DNA of 64,000 nt from Brachyhypopomus gauderio (GCF_052324685.1 NC_135214.1:3713371-3777370), one strand, 5' to 3'; shown: positions 12,101-25,498, counted from the first letter of the stretch. The notes: generated from the sequence alone by a model not told the origin. A program made the numbers and translations.

Positions 12101-15100
12101 AGCTCAGTGTGTGTGTAGGGATGGCACACTTACTGGTTTTTAAGATGTAAAACCCAGCGATCATTACCATTTCAAATTTTAGTAACTGCAATAAACTTCC
12201 TGTATGTGTTTGGCAAATTTATATTTTTTTCTAGTTTTTTGTTTTTGGGTTTTTTTTTTTATGTAGTAAAAAATATGACCGGAAACCTTTCCGCTATTTC
12301 CACCTCATTTTCTCTCTGCTGCTGTATGTGTTTCAGCAGGTGATCCAGCAGAACGAAGTGTCGGAGGTGGAGGTGTCCTGCAGTTCCCGCTACAGACTGG
12401 TGGGGGTGCTGGTGCACTCGGGCCAGGCCAGCGGGGGTCACTACTACTCCTACATCATCCAGCGCAACGGCGGTGCCGGCCGCGGCGAGGGCGAACGCAA
12501 CCGCTGGTACAAGTTCGACGACGGCGACGTCACCGAGTGCAAGATGGACGACGACGAGGAGATGAAGAACCAGTGCTTCGGCGGCGAGTACATGGGCGAG
12601 GTGTTCGACCACATGATGAAGCGCATGTCGTACCGCAGACAGAAGCGCTGGTGGAACGCCTACATCCTGTTCTACGAGCGCATGGACTCGCCGGACAGGG
12701 AGGGCGAGCTGGTGAAGTGCATCTCCGAGCTGACGGTGAGCGGCAAGCCGCAGCAGGTGAAGATGCCGTCGGCCATCGAGTGCAGCGTGCGCAAGCAGAA
12801 CGTCCAGTTCATGCACAGCCGCATGCAGTACAGCCTGGAGTACTTCCAGTTCATCAAGAAGCTGCTCACCTGCAACAGCGTCTACCTGAGCCCACCGCCA
12901 GGTAAACGCACCTCGCGCAAATAAAGTGCCAAGTCCAGCGGCAGGTGTGAAAAATGCTTTCATCGAAGCCGGGATGTTCTGGGATATATGTCAGGATTAC
13001 ATTGGTTCTTTACGGTAGTCTTTGAGCAGAAATGTGTATTTTGATGTCGAGATACCATTTACAAGTGTCCTCGTTGAAATGAACTGCTTGCTTGCTTGAG
13101 GCACTGCAGTTTTATGATGGCCGCTGAAGTCTGAAGTACTTTCAGATCATTCATAGCTGTAAGCAGCTGCATAGCCCAAGTTATGTGTCTCCGAATTATT
13201 TAGCAGTCATACAACGTCCTGTTGGGAATATTGACCATTTTATGAGTGTGACGTAACCAGTTTAGGGACCATTTTGGATCATGCTGTGGTTGAATGTTTT
13301 GGGTGTATTTCCTTAGTTCATAACTTTACTAGCTGATGATGTGAGAGCTCTTCTATGCTGCCAGATCATTAGGTAGAATACAAATTTATTCGTTCTTTTA
13401 AAAACATGTTTAAAAACTTTTTTTCGTCTCATGACTTGAATTTTAATGAGGGTGTGTTTCGGGTGACATTTAATTACCCATCACTGAAACGCCGGTGTCT
13501 CTGAGGCATGCTTGTACATGAGTGATCTGAATTTCAGAAAGCAGTCTTTGATTTCTCTTGATTATTTATGGATTCATTAGGCCAAGACCACCTTTTGCCA
13601 GAAGCAGAAGAAATGGCTACGATTAGCATTCAGCTCGCTGCTCGCTTCCTCTTCAGCACTGGATTCCACACCAAGAAAGTCGTCCGTGGTCCCGCCAGTG
13701 ACTGGTACCTCCGTCTTCTTAAAAACACTGCTGCACTTTTCACCAGTGAAAAGACCGTCGTCATTCACATATCGATTTAACCTTTGATTCCTTTAAACAC
13801 GATCACGTCGAATCTTGTCCTAGGTATGATGCCCTTTGCGTCCTGCTCCGACACAGCAAGAATGTACGCTGCTGGTTTGCACAAAATGCCCTGTTTGCCT
13901 ACGCAAACCGCTTCTCGGAGTACCTTCTCGAGTGCCCCAGTGCAGAGGTGCGAGGAGCCTTCTCCAAGCTCATAGTATTTATTGCACATTTCTCCTTGCA
14001 AGATGGACCCTACCCATCACCAGTTGCCTCACCAGGACCGTCCAGTCAGGTGAGCTGGTAGATCCTTTACTGATGCCAGGTCATGAATTGTGATCATGAT
14101 GTCACTGCATTGGAATGTCGTGATACAAAGATTTTTGTTTCTTTATCAAGTTACGAGTTTGTGTATTTCCAACCAAAAGCTGAAACACTTTTTTGCTTCA
14201 TATCGAATTTGTTTTCATATATGTAAAATCAAATCACAAAGTTTTAGTACAGCAAGAAAATGTAAACAAAAATGTAACGCAGTGACATTCTAGGTAAATG
14301 ACTGTAACCTATTGTATGTTGTGACCTAATGTAATGTAGCATCATGTTCTCAACCTGTTACTTCCAGTCTGTCCTGAAATGTTTATCCTCCATTGACAAA
14401 ACTATCGTCATCTCAGTCGTTGAGTGTCATTTTAATTTCAAACTTTTCTTTGCCAACAGTCAAAATGTATTATAAGTTTTATAGCAGAGGGTCGGTTCAA
14501 GAGATAGTGTACTACAGAAAAAATGTTGCTGAGACTGATTATAAATATCATAATCATAGACTAGGCTAAGCTGTAGGGCTGTCTATAGTCCTGCTGTGTG
14601 TACAGGGGTCGATGTGAGGACTTTGTGGGCATGCCCCACTGAAGTCTCTGTGAAACCAGTTGTGTGGTATTTCTGCAATTTTGAGCCACCTCTGTTTAGT
14701 AGTGTTCTGTCTTTTCTGCTGTTGGGATCCTGGTTTTGACATGTATCCTCTTTGAGCTAAGGATGTTCTGTGTTTGTTTGCTCTGTGTACTTTGTAATTT
14801 GATTTTAAACCCACTTCAGGATTTTTCTGCCTCTCCTGGGCATAACAGGAGAGTGAACTAGCGAACTACCGCCTACTGATCTTTGAATTCATGAAAAGGT
14901 CGGGTTGTTTTTCCGACAGGTGTTTAGCTACGTTTGACGTGATTGGCCAGGTTTGGCGTGACGTCCCCCTTTGAGAGACACTTTAAGCAGCTCTTGCACG
15001 GGTCCTCTATTAAGACAAATTATCTGCATATTACACTTGGTTCTGCCCCGTGTCTGAGAGCTCAGTCCTCCTTCCCCTCTCCAGAGTAGTGCAGGTGCTG

Positions 15101-18100
15101 CTGTCTCTTCAAGTCCAGTGTCCTCCCAATGGAGACGCGGGACACTCTCCGTAACGCTGTCCACTCACTTCACGCTCGACGCGGCTAACTTTACAAACTC
15201 CGCCCACTAGCAATGTCTGTGCTGGCAACATTGTGCTGAATCACACATTCTTGTTAGCCAGATCAATTGAATTGTTGTGCTCCCACTACAATTTTCAGTA
15301 CTCTAGTACCACAGTACTAGTATACGGTGCAATACTAGTGCGAGCTTCAATGTTATAGCAGTTAATTGTACGTTTTCTTTTTTCTCCCGCCGTCTCTTAA
15401 ATTTCATGTGTTTCTCCTGGATTTTGTAATCCAGGGCTGTGATAATCCAAGACTAAAGAGACCACTTTTGTGTTTGTGCCAGGGCTGTGATAATCTGAGC
15501 CTCAGTGACCACTTGTTCCGTGCGGTGCTCAACCTGCTGCGGAGGGAGGTGTCCGAACACGGCCGCCACCTGCAGCAGTACTTCAACCTCTTTGTTATGT
15601 ACGCCAACCTGGGTGAGGAGCCACGTTCTTTATCTGACACTTAAAGGACATGACCGAAATTCTGGCATGAGGTAACCTCTACCCTCCGTCCTTCACCGCA
15701 GGCTTGGCTGAGAAGACACAGCTGTTGAAGCTCGGTGTGCCAGCCACCTTCATGCTGGTGGCTCTGGACGAGGGGCCGGGCCCACCCATCAAGTACCAGT
15801 ACGCCGAGCTGGGAAAGCTCTACACCGTGGTGTCTCAGTTGGTGCGCTGCTGTGACGTGGCATCCCGCATGCAGTCCTCCATCAATGGTGAGTTGCTTCT
15901 GCTTCCTCCCTCCACCACCCCCAGCTTTGCCCCCCCCCCCCGCCCTATGATGACTCCCATCCTTGCTCAGTGGCGCGTGACTGACAAATCCGCCATCTCC
16001 AGGCACTTTTGCCTCGTTGGCACGTCCTGGAGCTGAGGGCACGTGTGCCACAGCGGTAAACGTGCACGCGCCGCCGTCTCTCGTTATAAATCGACGTCTT
16101 TTTTTTGTCCTCCGTCCCGCGCAGGAAACCCTCCGCTCCCGAACCCGTACGGCGACCCCAGCCTCACGCAGCCCATCATGCCTCTGCAGCAGCTGGTGGC
16201 CGAGATCCTGTTTGTGCGAACCAGCTACGTGAAGAAGATCATCGAGGACTGCAGCAGCTCTGAGGAGACCATCAAGCTGCTGCGCTTCTGCTGCTGGGAG
16301 AACCCCCAGTTCTCCTCCACCGTGCTCAGCGAGCTCCTGTGGCAGGTAGGAAACATCACATTCACCTTTGGATAAAACCCACACATTTCTTTCTAACTTT
16401 GTTCACTTTTGAGATTCTATTTGATTTGATATTCTGTACAAAACCTCGGCTTCGCTTTGGACTTAATACTTGAATAGTTAGTGGCTAGACATAAGCTGTA
16501 ATCAAATCACATTTATTTATAAAGGGCTTTTTATGTGTTTATAACAATGCAGCTTTACAAATCTAGATTTGGGTCCTAATCCCTAATTGGGTCCAGATCC
16601 ATAACCCCAGAGCAAGACACTGGTGGACTAAGATTTGAGACCTGTCCTTCTAGGGCAGCCAAGCTAATACGCCGTGCTTTCTAATGTTCTAGTCCATGTA
16701 GCAAGTTCAGATTTGATGTGGGAGTCTCGTATAGTCCAGTGGGTCTACGGTGGCCAAGGCTTTTCTGCATCCATTGGAACTGTACTCCAGAGACATGGCT
16801 CTTGTAATATGAACTTCAGCCATCGTTTTTGATTTCCCTTAAAAGGTTGCGTACTCGTACACGTATGAGCTCAGACCTTACCTGGACCTGCTGCTACAGA
16901 TCCTGCTCATTGAGGACTCCTGGCAGACACACAGGTCAGCCCCGAGCTTGCAATTCTAGAAGACTGCAGACCACCGCTTGCTGATTTTCGTGTAGTTCCT
17001 CTGACATCTCCTTTATGGTCCACCAGGATCCACAATGTGCTGAAGGGCATCCCGGACGACCGCGATGGATTATTTGACACCATCCAGCGCTCTAAGAACC
17101 ACTACCAGAAGAGGGCGTACCAGTGCATCAAGTGCATGGTGGCTCTTTTCAGTAACTGCTCAGTGGCCTATCAGATCCTACAGGTACACACGACTCCGAT
17201 GGCAGGAGTTGGTCCGTTGATTTTATTTAAGATCGCATCCATAATTGTGCCCTCGTTAACACTTAGTACCTGCTGCTTGCGCTCATAGAGTAACGGGGAC
17301 CTGAAGAGGAAGTGGACGTGGGCCGTCGAATGGCTCGGCGATGAGTTGGAGCGTCGGCCCTACACTGGCAATGCCCAGTATACCTACAACAACTGGTCAC
17401 CTCCCGTCCAGAGTAATGAGACCTCCAACGGATACTTCCTTGAGCGTTCCCACAGTGCACGCATGACTCTGGCCAAGGCCTGTGAGCTGTGCCCGGAGGA
17501 GGTAGGGCAAAAACGCACCGCCCTCTCCACCACTGAGGCCATTAGCATGTTGGGGAGTAGACCAAATGCGAAAACAGCCTGCCAGATATATTGTTGACTG
17601 CTTATAAAAAGGGGGGGGGGGGGGCTTCCGAACATTTGGAAAATAGAAACGGTTTTCTGTGCGTTTTATTTGCAGTTGCTGTGTTTTTTTCCTGTAATTG
17701 AACTTACGCATATTATTAAAACTGCTGTCGAGGAGTTATCACCCTTCTGTAGATTTTAACGCTTCACCCCCTAGTGCCTACTATTTACAATCCACTTCAA
17801 ATCTGAATTGAAGTAGTTAGGTAGCATGCTATGCTGTAGAGAAAAAGCACAAAACTTTAGTGGCAGACACATCCTGGATGCTAAGTGTGAACCTAATGGG
17901 GTCTGTTTTTTTTTTTTTTTTATCGCATTTGCCCTTTATTTCATTTTTAACATTTATTGAAATGATGGCAAATTTCAAGTGGTGTATATAACTATAGATA
18001 GGGCTTTGAGTTTTCGACAAATTTAATTTCCAGATATTTATTTTGCAAGTCAAAATGTAAATGTTTTGCAGTTGGCGTTTATACAAATGAATACTGTTCC

Positions 18101-19755
18101 TATTTGCACCTTATTTCATTCTCTTTTCCATTGTTGTATTAAAGCTTTGTCTACTTAATTTGCTAAGCCAAGTAAGCTTGTGCCTGTTGAGTTGAACTAA
18201 ACCGAGGGCCATTTGACATTGTTGCATATTTCCAGCCGTAGATAAGTCCACGCTTGCATCGTTTTGACGCCTGTAATATACAGTATGCATTATTATTATT
18301 ACCTGCCATTTCAAACCAGTGTCACTTAACGAAGCACGAGGTGGTGTCTGAAGAGGACGCCAGCCGGAATCCGTCCTCGCCACAGCAGATTTTGCCTGGG
18401 GAAGTGACAGGCCAGCAGCAGCACACTGTAAGACTCGGATGCCCCTGGCACACTGGTGCCATCTGCGTAACTTTCTTGGTCTTCACAGGGCATGATGTAG
18501 CCAAGTCCATTATCCCCTCTCCCTCCCCCCTCCTTTCAAACCAGCCAACCAGACCAGAACTCTCTGGGTATCTGTTCTCTCGTGTCCTCATGTCACTGTG
18601 CTTTTGGACTCGGAACTGTTTGTGTCATAACACAAAGTGATCGAAAACTCTAAGCCTTGGCTATAGTGTACAGACGACCTCTGGAAAAACAAACAAACAA
18701 ACAACAAAATTCTGTGTTTTTGAGTGCTTTTTGTTGGAGTTTGTGTGGAGGTAGTATTCCGTCTATAAAAAATCTCACTCAGATTAGCTTGCATGACATT
18801 AATATGAGTGATGTAAACATTAGTGTTGGCGAGATATTACAACACGTTTTGTATGGCGAGGCTACAGTCCTGAGGGCCTTACATGACTTCTTTTGCATGC
18901 CGTAGAAGGCCGTGCTTGTTCTAGATGGAGTTTTTAACACCTTTTTTTGTTGTATTGCAATCTTACTTTTATCTTGAAAGTAGTACTTGAAATATTTTTA
19001 TTGCTTTTAAAATATTTTTCATCCAGAAGTTACTGTTTGTTATATATTTGTCTTTGTCTGCCATTAGGTTCCATTGTTATTTGTTGTCAGCTTGATTATA
19101 TGTAAAGTGTTTTTAATAGCCTAAGGTTGTCTTTAGGCAATATTTATATATTGTATTTAAATATTGAAGCCTACTCCACCAATAAGATCACTCATCTAAT
19201 TACTAAACCAAATGTAAACCAGGTCAGTGCTATGCAGGTTTAAGATAACTAAATCAGTTCTCCTTTGCCAGGATCCTGTTTTCCACATATATAAACATTT
19301 CCTATTAATGAGTTATATGGATTTATGATGGAGGACTCTTTGTCTTCATATTTGAATTCTCAAATGTTCAAAGCCTCTGAGTTTTTAATTGAGGTGATTG
19401 TTCTTTCAGGAGCAAGATGATCAAGAGGTCCCTGAAGATCAGGACTCTTCTCCACCTGAGGACACCTCTCTGTACCCCCACTCTCCTGGGACCCAGTATC
19501 AGCAGGTAACACGGAGGCTGCCTGATATCCAGCCCTGTGCTTGGACGCCGTAGCATTGACCACATGTGCAAAACCGGTCCTGAGATTTATTATTGATTTA
19601 TTTTTTGTTTTACCCAGCAGAACAACCTCCCGCACGGTCAGCCGTACACGGGCCCAGCGGCTCAGCACATGAACAATCCTCAGCACGCCGGCCCGCGAGC
19701 ACAAGAGAACTGGGAGCCCCCGGAAGAGGCTCCTCCCACCCAGCCGAAAGACTAG
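1..19755 (+). CDS. usp9x: usp9x, ubiquitin carboxyl-terminal hydrolase 9X (FAF-X), 5'-truncated by window, 39 exons
   Basis: This is a very large deubiquitinase that removes ubiquitin from substrates, by family knowledge including SMAD4, MCL1, beta-catenin-pathway and trafficking proteins. The exons translate to a protein colinear with vertebrate USP9X from about residue 290 of roughly 2,550 to the C-terminus. The order is armadillo-like helical region, ubiquitin-like domain, long helical region, USP catalytic domain with Cys box and His box, then a helical and proline/acid-rich tail ending PTQPKD-stop at 19,753-19,755. Every intron boundary I placed obeys GT-AG and keeps the frame with the known protein. 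The amino terminus and promoter lie left of the window. Exon lists are in the segment entries below. Fish usually carry one usp9 gene, so the X suffix follows mammalian naming. Introns contain several microsatellites but no broken coding exon was seen. Confidence 0.97.
2623..2719. repeat. Intronic inverted-repeat (MITE-like) element
   Basis: Perfect 13-bp inverted arms CCAGTTTTTCAGA (2,623-2,635) and its complement (2,707-2,719) bracket a 71-bp centre in a usp9x intron. The centre has internal repeats of the form AAACTAAACCTAA. This looks like a small non-autonomous DNA-transposon remnant or foldback element. No target duplication was established. Confidence 0.45.
4584..4648. repeat. (GT)n microsatellite in usp9x intron
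   Basis: About 65 bp of uninterrupted GT dinucleotides between the exons at 3,598-3,940 and 4,884-4,979. The intron (3,941-4,883) shows no other recognisable feature. Confidence 0.95.
5123..9987 (+). CDS. usp9x: usp9x exons, ubiquitin-like domain and middle region
   Basis: Exons: 5123-5334, 5427-5667, 5831-5980, 6251-6371, 6499-6629, 6765-7043, 7898-8023, 8277-8402, 8674-8840, 8957-9065, 9207-9353, 9435-9581 and 9780-9987. The 5427 exon encodes the ubiquitin-like fold, with beta-strand [16 protein letters not shown] and the segment [20 protein letters not shown]. The 5831 exon carries the serine-rich linker [20 protein letters not shown]. The following exons are helical repeats that precede the catalytic core. 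The final exon ends in phase 1 at TACTCGG, giving [12 protein letters not shown]; the short insert present in one mammalian isoform at this junction is absent. The 7898 exon has its acceptor inside a CA repeat, and the 8277 exon has an in-frame upstream alternative acceptor. Confidence 0.94.
5994..6067. repeat. (CT)n microsatellite just downstream of a usp9x donor site
   Basis: About 74 bp of CT repeats start 14 bases after the donor of the exon ending at 5,980. The transcript side is polypyrimidine, which could bind PTB-type splicing factors. That role is inference. Confidence 0.95.
7842..7897. repeat. (CA)n microsatellite forming a usp9x 3' splice site
   Basis: A CT-rich tract (about 7,828-7,841) is followed by roughly 55 bp of CA. 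The last CAG of this repeat is the acceptor of the exon that starts at 7,898 (ATA AAC CAG). The splice-site AG therefore sits at the end of the microsatellite, separated from the pyrimidine tract by the whole repeat. Confidence 0.9.
9086..9117. repeat. (TG)n microsatellite in usp9x intron
   Basis: About 32 bp of TG dinucleotides in the short intron between 9,065 and 9,207. A pure poly(T)/A-rich run at about 7,655-7,700 and a poly(G) run at about 17,611-17,624 are other simple tracts in introns of this gene. Confidence 0.9.
10124..12901 (+). CDS. usp9x: usp9x exons, USP (peptidase C19) catalytic domain
   Basis: Exons: 10124-10344, 10971-11161, 11286-11459, 11555-11696, 11790-11993 and 12337-12901. 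The Cys box is [19 protein letters not shown], with the catalytic cysteine codon TGC at 10,216-10,218. A zinc-binding knuckle is visible as CQGC (exon ending 11,459) and CEKC (exon ending 11,696). The [15 protein letters not shown] segment lies in the 11790 exon. The His box is [12 protein letters not shown], with the catalytic histidine codon CAC at 12,439-12,441, followed by [14 protein letters not shown] containing the acidic catalytic-site residue. All expected catalytic residues are present, so an active enzyme is expected. The 12337 exon (565 bp) is GC-rich at third positions. Its acceptor is a tandem TTTCAG/CAG, so one glutamine may be included or skipped. Confidence 0.96.
10812..10892 (+). 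repeat. Dispersed intronic repeat, copy A
   Basis: This segment (GTGACTGACAAAGTAGCC to CACATGTGC) is clearly similar to 15,975-16,049. Shared blocks include TGACTGACAAA, GCCATCTC, GTTGGC and CTGGAGCTGAGGGCAC. Both copies lie in usp9x introns, 75-80 bases upstream of the next exon. The repeat family was not recognised. Confidence 0.6.
13581..19755 (+). CDS. usp9x: usp9x exons, C-terminal helical region and tail
   Basis: Exons: 13581-13704, 13824-14049, 15483-15612, 15702-15887, 16125-16345, 16846-16934, 17027-17183, 17289-17501, 19410-19505 and 19621-19755. They encode the conserved region from [11 protein letters not shown] through the segment around [38 protein letters not shown] and [15 protein letters not shown] to the acidic/proline-rich tail ([19 protein letters not shown]) and a stop at 19,753. 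The last two introns flank divergent tail exons, where mammalian isoforms also differ. Both the 12337 and 19621 exons have CAGCAG-type acceptors. A duplicated copy of the 15483 exon start and its acceptor lies 51 bp upstream (see findings). Confidence 0.94.
15975..16049 (+). repeat. Dispersed intronic repeat, copy B
   Basis: Second copy of the repeat described at 10,812-10,892, with the same order of blocks (TGACTGACAAA, GCCATCTCCAG, CGTTGGCACGT, CTGGAGCTGAGGGCAC). It lies 75 bases before the exon at 16,125. Similarity is by eye and not quantified. Confidence 0.6.
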
Positions 19756-21485
19756 CACAGCGCTCGCGCCCGGTCCTCCACGCTCGCGCTCGGTCGAGCT
19801 GTTCGATCGAAGAGCGAGGCCAGGCCCCACCATGCAGCGTCACTCCAGAACCCGTGTCTCCAGAAACTTCCACTCCCGTGTCCTTCTAATCCTGGGGTGG
19901 AGTACTCACTGTCTGCCCTGCAGTATTAACACCTGCCTGCAGGGGGCTGCGTGTGGTGTTCTAATAAGCCAGGCCTGAAGCACTTGTCTCATGTGACGGC
20001 GGTGTACATATTACATTGTTTTGACTGTTTCCAACCAGCAGTACAACGTGCTGTTTGGGACACTTGCAGATTTATGAAAAACTAAATTCAAAACTACAAA
20101 AACATGAAGGGAGAGAGACAGAGAGAGAGAGAGAGAGAGGGAGCAAGGGAGGAATAAAAAAAAGAAAAAAACTTAAAACAAACAAAAAAAAAAAGCCCTG
20201 TTTTATCACCTGTGCGCAGTTGTGAGGTTTGGTCTGCCTTTCGGTCATACCATATGCCATTTTGGTCATACGGCTCGCGATCATTTTATCTACATCAACA
20301 CTTACTTAATCTAATCCCTCTCCGGAGCTAGAGATGGCTGTAGCGTAGGCATGATGGAATGGTTGGATGATCGTTATGATGCTAGGTTGATGTGAAAGTG
20401 GTTATGCAACATTGTTCTGGAAACTTTCATTGCCTTTCTTCTGTTCTGGTATTAATTCAATCATTTGAAAGCTCTAGTTGATGTGCTGTAACATTTTAGC
20501 ATGGCTTCACACTGGATTAGTGTAGCCAAAGGGAAAACTCTGTGATCATAACAGCTGTAGCTTTTAATCCATAGCTCTTTTTGACAAGGCATTTCTTCTC
20601 CCTTTTCTTCCCCCACCATTTCTCCAGTCGTTTCTTGAATCAGTGTAAGAAATAGGTGGCTTCTCAAATGCACACGTGTATCCTCAGCCCTGACATTTGG
20701 CACTCGGGTTCCTGGTGGGAATAAGTGGTTTTTTTGATTTATAGGAATTTTAGAAAGAGAAAATGTATATGCAACAATGTGCTATGGCGGGATGCCTGGA
20801 GCGTTAGTGGACGGTGATCAGTGTGCTCGTTTGTCTTTCCTTGGTTGAGCCTTGCGTTAGACAAACTAAAAAAACGATTGACATTGGCCACTAAAGTCGA
20901 CAGACTTCAGATGCTGTATGTTCACATTTGCTTATTCTACTTGAACACAGGCTGTCTGAGGACTCTTCATTGGAGCAGAATGGAATTAAAGCAGGGTTGT
21001 ACCGTAAAATAACTGCTGGTTAGTCATGTGGCAACTTAAGCTAGGTAAAGTAATATTCTCTAGGAGTAAAGGTAAACATCAGTAAATACTGTATTTAATT
21101 GGTAACTTGAATGCTTTTGTTCCTTTTTTTTGTCTAAAAATACCAAATACTCCTGCAAATGAAACTATTCTGCCCACCATATATTTAAATATTTTGCTGT
21201 TTTATTTTATAGAATTTATTTTGTTGTATTTCACTAAAAGAAAAAAATAGAATTTGATTTAAGAGGAACATTTTTGTCCTTGTGTTATTTTTAAAGATAT
21301 TGACTGTACAGAGTTCTTCGCCCTGTTTTTTTTTGCCGACTTTTGTTTTGGCCATGGTGTGACGTTGAATTCTGGAGCCACAGTCGCAATGTTAACTTTC
21401 ACTTTGTGAGGTTTTTTTTGTGCACAGAAATATTACAGACAGCATTGCGCCCTTCAAGAATAAAGACAAACTGAATCTTGAACAT
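19756..21485 (+). other. usp9x: usp9x 3' untranslated region with poly(A) signal
   Basis: After the stop codon the sequence becomes AT-rich and non-coding, with a GA-rich stretch (about 20,110-20,145) and several poly(T) runs. A canonical AATAAA lies at 21,459-21,464, followed within about 30 bases by GT-rich sequence, so cleavage near 21,480 is expected. The approximately 1.7-kb length is plausible for this gene. The exact cleavage site is inferred. Confidence 0.75.
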
Positions 21486-22337
21486 GTCTAGTGGTTTGCG
21501 TCTACACCTGAACATGGTCACTAGTTAAGGTTGCCTTGGACATGAACCACCCGAGAGCAAAATAGGCCCCCAATATACATGTGAGACATTCAGGTTTTTA
21601 GGAGCTTGGTTGAGGTGTTGGGACCCACTGGTGGATTTTGATGTTTGGATTAGAACCATTCGACTTCAGGTCAAGGAAGTACTTTACACCCCCTCTTATC
21701 CCTTATATGTGTGAAAATGGCCAACGCTTACGATCAGGCATGGGCGCAGATGTAAATTCTGAAGTGAGGGGGACCAAGCTGTACAATACATACGTTTATG
21801 CTTGTAGATGCTAGACTTCGCATGGGGCCAATATAAATCTGGAGGGGACATGTCGCCCCCCCCCCCCCCCCCCCCGTGCCATCTGTGCCCCTGCGATCAG
21901 GGGAATAATGGAGCCAGTAGTTGTAGCCATCTTGTTCCATTAGATGCAGCACAGTGAATCCAAAGAGGACAAACCTGTTTGAAGATTTCTGGCCTGGCAG
22001 CAGGGCCTTTTAACAACTAGTTTACTGGACATGGATTACTGACCACATGGGAATAAAGTGCAAGGCCTCTGGTGATTTTGCACAAGACGTTTTTTGAGAA
22101 CAGCTCAATTAATCTGAATCTTGTAAAGTGGTCCAGACTTTCGAATTACTTTTGTCCAGTTTTAGATTTTATTAGTATCTGAAAAGCAATTGCCATACTA
22201 GATTAACCAGGCTAAAGTCAACCCCCTGCCATTTAATATATGAAATTCTACCTTTAACATTAAGTGTTTATCTAACTGGCCAATCTTCTAAAGAAAAAAA
22301 AAGGTACTTCAGCCAAGCCATCTTTCTTGGGAAACAT
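21486..22337. other. Intergenic spacer between usp9x and rpl8 (tail-to-tail)
   Basis: Apart from a 20-bp poly(C) run (21,856-21,875), I see no gene or recognisable element here. The two genes converge, so this spacer holds only termination sequence for both. Confidence 0.7.
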
Positions 22338-22343
22338 TTTATT
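22338..22343 (-). terminator. rpl8: rpl8 poly(A) signal
   Basis: AATAAA on the minus strand, 13 bases after the stop codon. The very short 3' UTR is typical of ribosomal-protein genes. Confidence 0.8.
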
Positions 22344-22356
22344 ATGAAGAGACACT

Positions 22357-24306
<1,950 letters not shown>

Positions 24307-24864
24307 CGTGCCTTCTGGAGGGGGAGAAACACAGCCGTCACACACACGTCCACACACCACCGGCATGGCCAGAGTTTCACACTCTCACGGCACTAAATAC
24401 AAACAGCGTGACCACTAAATAAATAACTTTAACGACCCACAACAGATAAAAACGTTACGACTGCTGGAGCAGCATCACCAGTACAACATCAAGAAGCTAA
24501 CTAGCTTAGCTAGAAACAGGTAGCTAAACTATAAAGTGCTGGGAAATGCAAGTTAATTAAAAGCTGTTGACTCAAAACTCCAAAGGCCAGACGATAATTC
24601 AGTGTTAACTGGATTAGTCACTGTAGTACCACACACACACGAGCGTTTAGAAGACACCGACGCCGGCGACAGACACGTCTAGGCCGTAACAACTTTAATG
24701 TCAAATTTCGCGTATAAATGTACTATCCCGTAAACATAAAGTCATGTAAAATTTGACACAAACTTCATATGTGTGTTTGTTAGTTGATTTTAAAAGTGGA
24801 TGGTTACAATTACATAGAGATTTAATGTCGATGTAACAGAGAGAACGTAATTCAACTCTCATAC

Positions 24865-24925
24865 CTAATCTCCGCTGAGGGAAAAAGGAAGTGTAAGGGT
24901 GACGGGACGATTTTCTTCCGGAGAA
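24865..24925 (-). promoter_or_regulatory. rpl8: rpl8 promoter, 5'TOP leader and non-coding first exon
   Basis: Reading the minus strand, a pyrimidine run CTTCCTTTTTCCC starts at about 24,891 and continues CAGCGGAGATTAG to a donor GTATGAG (exon end 24,865). This is a typical terminal oligopyrimidine start, which makes translation respond to mTOR/LARP1. About 25-30 bases upstream is CCGGAAG (24,915-24,921), an ETS/GABP site common in TATA-less ribosomal-protein promoters. The first exon is non-coding, about 27 nt, and splices to 24,314. Confidence 0.75.
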
Positions 24926-24946
24926 ATAGACGGAATGGGAGGAAAC

Positions 24947-24961
24947 GGCGCCCCCTATCGG
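24947..24961 (-). promoter_or_regulatory. Candidate CTCF motif, minus orientation
   Basis: GGCGCCCCCTATCGG on the plus strand; the reverse complement contains TAGGGGGCGCC, matching the CTCF core (YAGRGGGCGC) with mismatches upstream. It lies just upstream of the rpl8 start. Motif call by eye only. Confidence 0.4.
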
Positions 24962-25483
24962 TCCATTTATTATTTTCGCGTGATCAGTATGATTTCAGGG
25001 CGTGTCAAAACATTTCCAGAGCAAAATATTCTTCCCTTTTAAATACTATTATGTTTAATTTCAGCATTTATAAATTACAATCTATAATAGCATAAGACTG
25101 CCAAATATGCAGAGACGTTTAGAGTTAAAGCCTGTGTATCATCAATAATAGTCATGTCATGAGATGACTAACCACACATATACAATTAAAGAAAGGTGTA
25201 CATACAATGATGTGTTATTCCACGTGTTATTAAAATGTGTAATTATATTGTAATTAGTTATAGTAACAATGTTGCGATTACAAGGGTGCTGTATTGAAAA
25301 GGCAACGTTAATACAACTGTAAAACAGTCAGTGCCTCCTCTAGTTTGACCATTCAAACGTCGCCTAAACTGAACAACCCTCTCCAGCCCAGCACTTTAAA
25401 CAGTCTAACAACACCTCAGCAGCGTTCACTGCCGACCAGGCGATAAAGAAGCTGAAGGAACTCAGGAAGATGCCAAAGACTCG

Positions 25484-25498
25484 ACACTAGATGGCGCT
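25484..25498 (+). promoter_or_regulatory. Candidate CTCF motif, plus orientation
   Basis: ACACTAGATGGCGCT matches the vertebrate CTCF consensus CCACYAGRKGGCGC at all but the first position. It lies in the spacer between rpl8 and gja8. Binding is not shown. Confidence 0.5.

Noticed and set aside
12259-12963. 234-codon minus-strand frame
   Set aside because: Antisense shadow of the GC-rich 565-bp usp9x catalytic exon.
15641-16384. 247-codon minus-strand frame
   Set aside because: Antisense shadow of two usp9x exons and the intron between them.
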